Assembly (NCBI RefSeq): GCF_018403245.1
Contig: NZ_BOSH01000002.1
Location: forward strand, 617,876 to 681,875
DNA from: Paenibacillus sp. J2TS4
GTDB taxonomy: Bacteria; Bacillota; Bacilli; Paenibacillales; NBRC-103111
DNA: 64,000 nt
Direction: 5' to 3'
Shown: positions 60,394 to 64,000 of the stretch, piece by piece
How the letters are laid out: every line of letters starts with the position of its first letter
Numbering within the stretch: the first letter of the stretch is position 1
Translations under genes and position numbers: made by a program
The notes under the pieces: model-generated
The model's database searches: none
What the model saw: only the letters and a program-made list of their open reading frames with translations
Told to the model about the DNA's origin: nothing

Positions 60394-62493
60394 TTAAACA
60401 ACGCAGCTGACGCATTCTTCGATCGTTCTCTTTTTCGTCCGCGTATAATAGAGAGTTTTCAATCCTTTTTTCTGAGCGTAAATATAGTACTTGGCTAAAT
60501 CTCTCGTCGTCAGATCGTCCTTGACATAGAGAATGGTGGATATCGCCTGGTCGATATGAACCTGGACCTCGGCAACGAGATCAATCAGATTGAACATATC
60601 CATATCATAAGCTTCTTTATAATAGAAGTAATTTTCTTCACTCAAAAACGGCATCGGATAAATCGTACGGGAATCCCCGTATTCACGCTCCTCAATCCGC
60701 TGGGTAATCGGCGCTATCGAAGCCGTCGACGATTGAAGATAAGAGATCGAACCGGTCGGAGCGATCGCCATCCGGTAAGCGTGGTAGACGCCGTGTTCCT
60801 TCACCTGTTCTTTTAAGTGGAGCCAGTCTTCCTTCGTTGGAATATCGTGACCTTCGAACAAGGCGATGACTCTATCCGTCTTGGGAGAATAATCGTTCTC
60901 GAGATATCGGTCGAAGTAGGCCCCGTTGGCATACTCGCTTTTCTCAAAATCTTTGAATGTTTCCTTCCGCTCTTTAGCAATAAGCATCGAACGTTCCAAT
61001 GAATAATAGTTAATCATCATAAAGAAGGTGCGCACAAAATCAATCGCTTCCCTGGATTCGTAAGGAATTTTGTTAAGCGCGAGATATCCGTGCAGATTCA
61101 TCGCGCCCAAGCCGACGGAATGCAGCTCCCGGTTAGCTTTGGCCACGGATGGGACAATGCTGATATTGGTCCGGTCGCTCACCTCGGTCAAAGCGTCCAT
61201 AGCCAGATGGACGGTACTTCTCACCCGCTTGTTCTGCATCACATTGACTATGTTAAGAGAACCGAGGTTGCAGGAAATATCGCGTTCAATGACGTCTTCC
61301 ACCCCGTAATCGTTAATGGTCGACACTTCGCTTAATTGAGCAATTTCGCTGCACAGGTTTGAAAACTTGACCCGCCCGATTTCTTTCAGCGCATGATATT
61401 TGTTGGCATTATCTACGTACATTATGTAAGGGTAGCCGGATTCCATCTGGATTTGTGCGATTTTAATAATCAAGTCTCTCGCCACGATTTTTTTCTTGCG
61501 GATATTCGGGTTGTTTACGAGCTCGTCGTACATTTCTGTAATGTCCATATCGTCCAGATGCTTGCCGTATTCTCTGTAAACCGTGTGCGGATAGAACAGA
61601 TACATATCTTTGTCCTGCTCCACCAGCTCAAAAAACTTATCCGGGGCCACTACGCCGAGCGACAACGTTTTGATGCGGATTTTTTCGTCGCTATTAATCT
61701 TCTTTGTATCGAGAAATTCGTGAATATCCGAATGGAACAGATTCAGGTAGACGACACCGCTGCCGTCGCGCTGCCCCAGCTGGTTGGCATAGGAAAATGC
61801 ATCCTCAAACAATTTCATGACTGGCAGAACACCGCTCGCTTTGCCGTCCAGACCTTTGATCTGCTCATCCGCTCCGCGAATTTTGCTTAAGTTCAAGCTG
61901 ACCCCGCCGCCGATTTTGCTTAATTGCAGCGCCGAATTGATCGCAAAGCCGATCGAGTTCATCGAATCGTCTACTTCCAGCAGGAAGCAGCTAACCAGCT
62001 CTCCGCGACGTTTTTTACCCGCGTTCAGGAAGGTGGGAGTCGCCGGCTGATATTCTTGTGAAATGAGAAGGTCCGCGTAAAGAGCCGCTTTCTCCATATC
62101 CCCGTCGCCCAAAAAAAGCGCCACAACCGCAATCCGATCCTCGTAACGCTCTAGAAACTTCGTCCCGTCGTTCGTCTTCATGGCATAGTTGTTATAAAAT
62201 TTAAAAGCGCTCATAAACGAAGGAAAGCGGAATTTTTTCGCGTACAGGTCGTCGTATAACTTTTTTACCTCTTTAAAATCATATTGATCAAACAGCTCTT
62301 TCTCATAATAATCATGCTCGATCAAATAATCGATTTTCTCCTTCAAATCGTGAAAGAAGACTGTATTTTGGTTGACATAATCAACAAAATAACTGCGGGC
62401 GGCTTCCCGGTCTTTCTCAAACTGGTATTTCCCGTCCTTCAACACCATAATTTCATTATTAAGCTGAATCCAATCGGATAGCTGTGTGGACAA
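60394..62493 (-). CDS. nrdE: Class Ib ribonucleotide reductase alpha subunit NrdE
   Basis: 699 residues, TTG start with AGGAGG nine bases upstream. R1E motifs: TPTFLNAGKKRRGELVSCFLLEVDDS, KIGGGVSLNLSKIRG, FSNLCSEIAQL (active-site region with Asn-Cys-Glu), CNLGSLNIVNV, and the C-terminal Cys pair ECVSC that relays electrons. No N-terminal ATP cone, as normal for class Ib. Reduces ribonucleoside diphosphates. It overlaps nrdI by 35 bp. Confidence 0.97.
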   Translation of the reverse strand: MSTQLSDWIQLNNEIMVLKDGKYQFEKDREAARSYFVDYVNQNTVFFHDLKEKIDYLIEHDYYEKELFDQYDFKEVKKLYDDLYAKKFRFPSFMSAFKFYNNYAMKTNDGTKFLERYEDRIAVVALFLGDGDMEKAALYADLLISQEYQPATPTFLNAGKKRRGELVSCFLLEVDDSMNSIGFAINSALQLSKIGGGVSLNLSKIRGADEQIKGLDGKASGVLPVMKLFEDAFSYANQLGQRDGSGVVYLNLFHSDIHEFLDTKKINSDEKIRIKTLSLGVVAPDKFFELVEQDKDMYLFYPHTVYREYGKHLDDMDITEMYDELVNNPNIRKKKIVARDLIIKIAQIQMESGYPYIMYVDNANKYHALKEIGRVKFSNLCSEIAQLSEVSTINDYGVEDVIERDISCNLGSLNIVNVMQNKRVRSTVHLAMDALTEVSDRTNISIVPSVAKANRELHSVGLGAMNLHGYLALNKIPYESREAIDFVRTFFMMINYYSLERSMLIAKERKETFKDFEKSEYANGAYFDRYLENDYSPKTDRVIALFEGHDIPTKEDWLHLKEQVKEHGVYHAYRMAIAPTGSISYLQSSTASIAPITQRIEEREYGDSRTIYPMPFLSEENYFYYKEAYDMDMFNLIDLVAEVQVHIDQAISTILYVKDDLTTRDLAKYYIYAQKKGLKTLYYTRTKKRTIEECVSCVV

Positions 62494-62839
62494 TGTTATC
62501 TACCTCCTGTTTAAACCGTTCGACGTCTTTATTCGTGCCGCTCAGTTCGAATTTCATCAGTAAAGGAACCGAGTACATTTCGGCAATCCGATCTCCGGCC
62601 AAGCCGTAGCGGGTACCCCAATTCATGTTTCCGCTGGAAGCTACCCCTTGCAGCAAATGACCGTTGTTCTCCAAAAATTGCAACGTTGTCGGCGGGGCTT
62701 GGCCCACACCCGTAGTAAAGGTGATCAGGATGAACGGCTGATCGACGGTCAACCCGTCCGTGATTTGCACACATTCCCGTCCCAGCTTGCTAACGAACCG
62801 TTTAACGTTACCCGTCTTAGAGTCGAATACAATGAGCAT
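62459..62839 (-). CDS. nrdI: NrdI flavodoxin-like activator
   Basis: 126 residues from the ATG at 62839 (GGAGGG). Flavodoxin-like FMN site (VFDSKTGNVKRFV), ILITFTTGVGQAP and ASSGNMNWGTRYGLAGDRI, the NrdI signature. It supplies oxidant to assemble the Mn2 cofactor of NrdF. First gene of nrdI-nrdE-nrdF; no nrdH is seen. Confidence 0.95.
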   Translation of the reverse strand: MLIVFDSKTGNVKRFVSKLGRECVQITDGLTVDQPFILITFTTGVGQAPPTTLQFLENNGHLLQGVASSGNMNWGTRYGLAGDRIAEMYSVPLLMKFELSGTNKDVERFKQEVDNIVHTAIRLDSA

Positions 62840-62933
62840 GGGTTCCCTCCAAAGCAATACTATTAAGCTCTCTACTGTTTGCAATCTTCGTCTTCGGATA
62901 GATTCCTAGAAACACAAATCTATCTGCTGATGG

Positions 62934-62967
62934 AAAATATAAATAAGCTCATCCGCTAGAGATGAGC
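62934..62967 (-). terminator. Intrinsic terminator in the nrdI leader (riboswitch expression platform)
   Basis: GCTCATC/GATGAGC 7-bp stem, 7-nt loop, followed on the minus strand by a T-rich tract (TTATTTATATTTT). It lies between the B12 aptamer and nrdI. A second hairpin (CAGAGCG/CGCTCTG with outer AAACGACA/TGTCGTTT, about 62970-63030) sits just before it and may be its antiterminator partner. Confidence 0.7.
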
Positions 62968-63057
62968 CTAAAACGACAGCAATAAACCGACAGAGCGTTA
63001 ATAGCGCTCTGCAAGCATGTCGTTTCTACTTCTCATTCCCCGAAGATGCGAAACTAT

Positions 63058-63236
63058 AGAGAGGAGGCAGGTCTACTGGCTTGTGCGTCATCTTACTTTG
63101 AGCCCTTCCCATATAAGCCGCCGTGAGACGATTCTTATACAGTGGCATGCCCATTTCATCCGCACTTACAGTTGCGGGGACAGCTCCGGTATTCCACCGG
63201 ATTCCCTATTAAGTCGTACTCGACACCTCGATCTCT
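63058..63236 (-). ncRNA. Cobalamin (B12) riboswitch
   Basis: Minus-strand landmarks in order: GGGAATCCGGTGGAATACCGG, AGCTGTCCCCGCAACTGTAA, GATG, GCCACTG, ATGGGAAGG, and the B12 box GCCAGTAGACCTGCC (consensus GCCAGGAGACCTGCC, one change). It precedes a terminator and nrdIEF. Expected action: adenosylcobalamin shuts off the B12-independent reductase so a B12-dependent (class II) enzyme is used. Confidence 0.95.
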
Positions 63237-63257
63237 TGTAACAATATTCAGTTAAAT

Positions 63258-63305
63258 ATCCCATATATAGTATCAATGCATCACTTGAGACACTAAATAT
63301 AGTTC
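63258..63305. promoter_or_regulatory. Tandem NrdR boxes, 32 bp apart
   Basis: ACACTAAATATAGTTC (63290-63305) and ATCCCATATATAGTAT (63258-63273) match the NrdR consensus ACACTATATATAGTGT at about 13 and 12 of 16 positions. The 32-bp centre spacing (three helical turns) is the known NrdR arrangement. They lie just upstream of the riboswitch. Confidence 0.72.
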
Positions 63306-63313
63306 CCTATCGT

Positions 63314-63342
63314 AATATACACATTTTTTTAGCAATAATCAA
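63314..63342 (-). promoter_or_regulatory. Candidate sigma-A promoter of nrdIEF
   Basis: TTGATT and TATATT separated by 17 bp on the minus strand, immediately upstream of the NrdR boxes. Confidence 0.5.
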
Positions 63343-63455
63343 GTGGTATTTTTCCGAGAACGTGTTTCATAGCTTTGGCATGGGGCAAAAGACCAACCCA
63401 AGAGCCGGTCATTGGGCATTATTTGAAATACAAAATGACACTTGAAGCTCGGAGG

Positions 63456-63488
63456 CACCTTCCTTGAATGGAAGGACTGCTTTTTTTT
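63456..63488 (+). terminator. Plus-strand intrinsic terminator with no gene before it
   Basis: GCA-CCTTCC/GGAAGG-ac-TGC stem, 6-nt loop, followed by eight T. A CCCAA/TTGGG hairpin lies just upstream (about 63399-63417). No plus-strand gene precedes it. Confidence 0.7.
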
Positions 63489-63558
63489 CGTGCAGCACAT
63501 GTACTTCTCAGGGCTGCGGAAATAAGGTCTGCAAGCAAACTCGTTACTGCAACTATTG

Positions 63559-63672
63559 GACTCGTTTAGACTTTCGTCTCCGGTATTCGACTGCTAAACT
63601 CGTCTAGTCTTTCGTCTCCGGTATTCGACTACTAAACTCGTCTAGTCTTTCGTCTCCGGTATTCGAGTATTG
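63559..63672. repeat. 38-bp tandem repeat, three copies
   Basis: Units starting ACTCGT(T/C)TAG(A/T)CTTTCGTCT begin at 63559, 63597 and 63635, nearly identical, the last one truncated. Confidence 0.92.
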
Positions 63673-63699
63673 TCGTTCAGCGGAGGTGGCTTTGGATCG

Positions 63700-63880
63700 A
63701 CTGCAAAAATACAGCAGATAAGATAAGAATCAGACCGATTTCGAGAATCGCCTGCAAATGTGCAGTGGAATCATCCGTTTCATCCCTTATCGAGCCGAAA
63801 ATGGCCGAAAGCACTGTATTTTTGCAGTAGATGAGCAAAGATCAGACAAATTCTCTCCACAAGGCTGCACTTTCGGCTAG
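63700..63880. repeat. Second cluster of four palindromic motifs spaced 52/62/51 bp
   Basis: CTGCAAAAATACAG (63700), CTGCAAATGTGCAG (63752), CTGTATTTTTGCAG (63814) and CTGCACTTTCGG (63865). The first two are A-forward, the last two T-forward, the same order as at 11314-11510. Confidence 0.7.
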
Positions 63881-64000
63881 GCCCCCTAATTCCGGAGTCC
63901 GTACCACAAAAGAACTAACTTGTATACAATTCCTCTCTTTTTAGAGGTTTTTCATAAGTTTTCGTGATTCTATCGCCGTAAGGGGCCGACTTGACACGGA

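Larger units (their letters stand above)
63343..64000. other. Noncoding right edge of the window
   Basis: No credible ORF. It holds a plus-strand terminator (63456), a 38-bp tandem repeat (63559), the second four-palindrome cluster (63700) and, at the end, an AT-rich stretch with a CCTCT/AGAGG hairpin near 63931-63947 that may belong to the next gene's leader. Confidence 0.5.

Noticed and set aside
1..64000. tRNA, rRNA, prophage or integrative element
   Set aside because: Read for tRNA arms, rRNA motifs, integrase and phage structural proteins; none recognised. The one mobile trace is the remnant at 58.5 kb.

Overview
The window looks like chromosomal DNA from a low-to-mid GC, spore-former-type Firmicute, most likely Paenibacillus or a close relative in the Paenibacillaceae. 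Evidence: strong AGGAGG-type ribosome binding sites, many TTG starts, a Bce-type peptide-resistance module, an S-box (SAM) riboswitch, a YesN-like AraC regulator beside a sugar ABC transporter, a Bacillus-type Fur box, and metNIQ and khtTU arrangements as in Bacilli. I saw no rRNA, tRNA, CRISPR array, prophage or intact transposase. Genus is an inference from gene content, not from a marker gene.

Layout. 0.1-1.9 kb: MarR plus MFS efflux pump. 2.2-3.5 kb: Ycf48-like lipoprotein. 3.8-8.6 kb: bceRS-bceAB-type antimicrobial-peptide sensing and resistance. 8.7-11.3 kb: a phosphotransferase, then DUF3052-like, SRPBCC and ArsR genes. 11.3-14.3 kb: a palindrome cluster, nagZ, an Hfq paralogue and an AAC(3)-like acetyltransferase. 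14.5-19.1 kb: an OmpR/HAMP-kinase pair followed by a nine-repeat Big_2 surface protein with an 11-bp direct-repeat box in front of it. 19.2-22.1 kb: DUF1294 and a khtT-khtU-khtT K+/H+ antiporter arrangement. 22.2-24.7 kb: small membrane proteins, one under a perfect Fur box, and an orphan phnM. 25-27 kb: MarR plus a 14-TM drug exporter. 27.4-30.3 kb: DUF4127, a TIM-barrel protein and a small membrane protein. 30.5-33.2 kb: metQ-metI-metN under an S-box riboswitch. 33.3-40.7 kb: type III polyketide synthase, methyltransferase, FAD oxidoreductase, then a palindrome array, an MMPL exporter, MarR and an MBL-fold hydrolase. 41-43.4 kb: M42 aminopeptidase and a secreted protein with no normal start codon. 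44-50.8 kb: a sugar ABC transporter with an AraC-type membrane sensor and a Gfo/Idh/MocA dehydrogenase. 51-58.3 kb: luciferase-like flavoenzyme, chorismate synthase with a divergent LysR gene, a second LysR gene, two methyltransferases, Nudix and SDR enzymes. 58.5-59.3 kb: decayed mobile element with a 9-bp target duplication. 59.4-63.3 kb: class Ib ribonucleotide reductase nrdIEF behind a cobalamin riboswitch and tandem NrdR boxes. 63.3-64 kb: noncoding repeats.

Themes. Three MarR genes sit next to three different export pumps. The most interesting inferences are: (1) a type III PKS/methyltransferase/flavoprotein/MMPL cluster resembling phenolic-lipid (srsABC-type) operons; (2) two-tier control of the B12-independent reductase by NrdR and by a B12 riboswitch; (3) noncoding elements at 11.3, 37.3 and 63.7 kb, each with four short palindromes spaced about 50-62 bp, two of which share a forward-forward-reverse-reverse layout; (4) a free-standing Hfq paralogue that has lost the conserved His; and (5) a secreted protein that appears to start at AUA.
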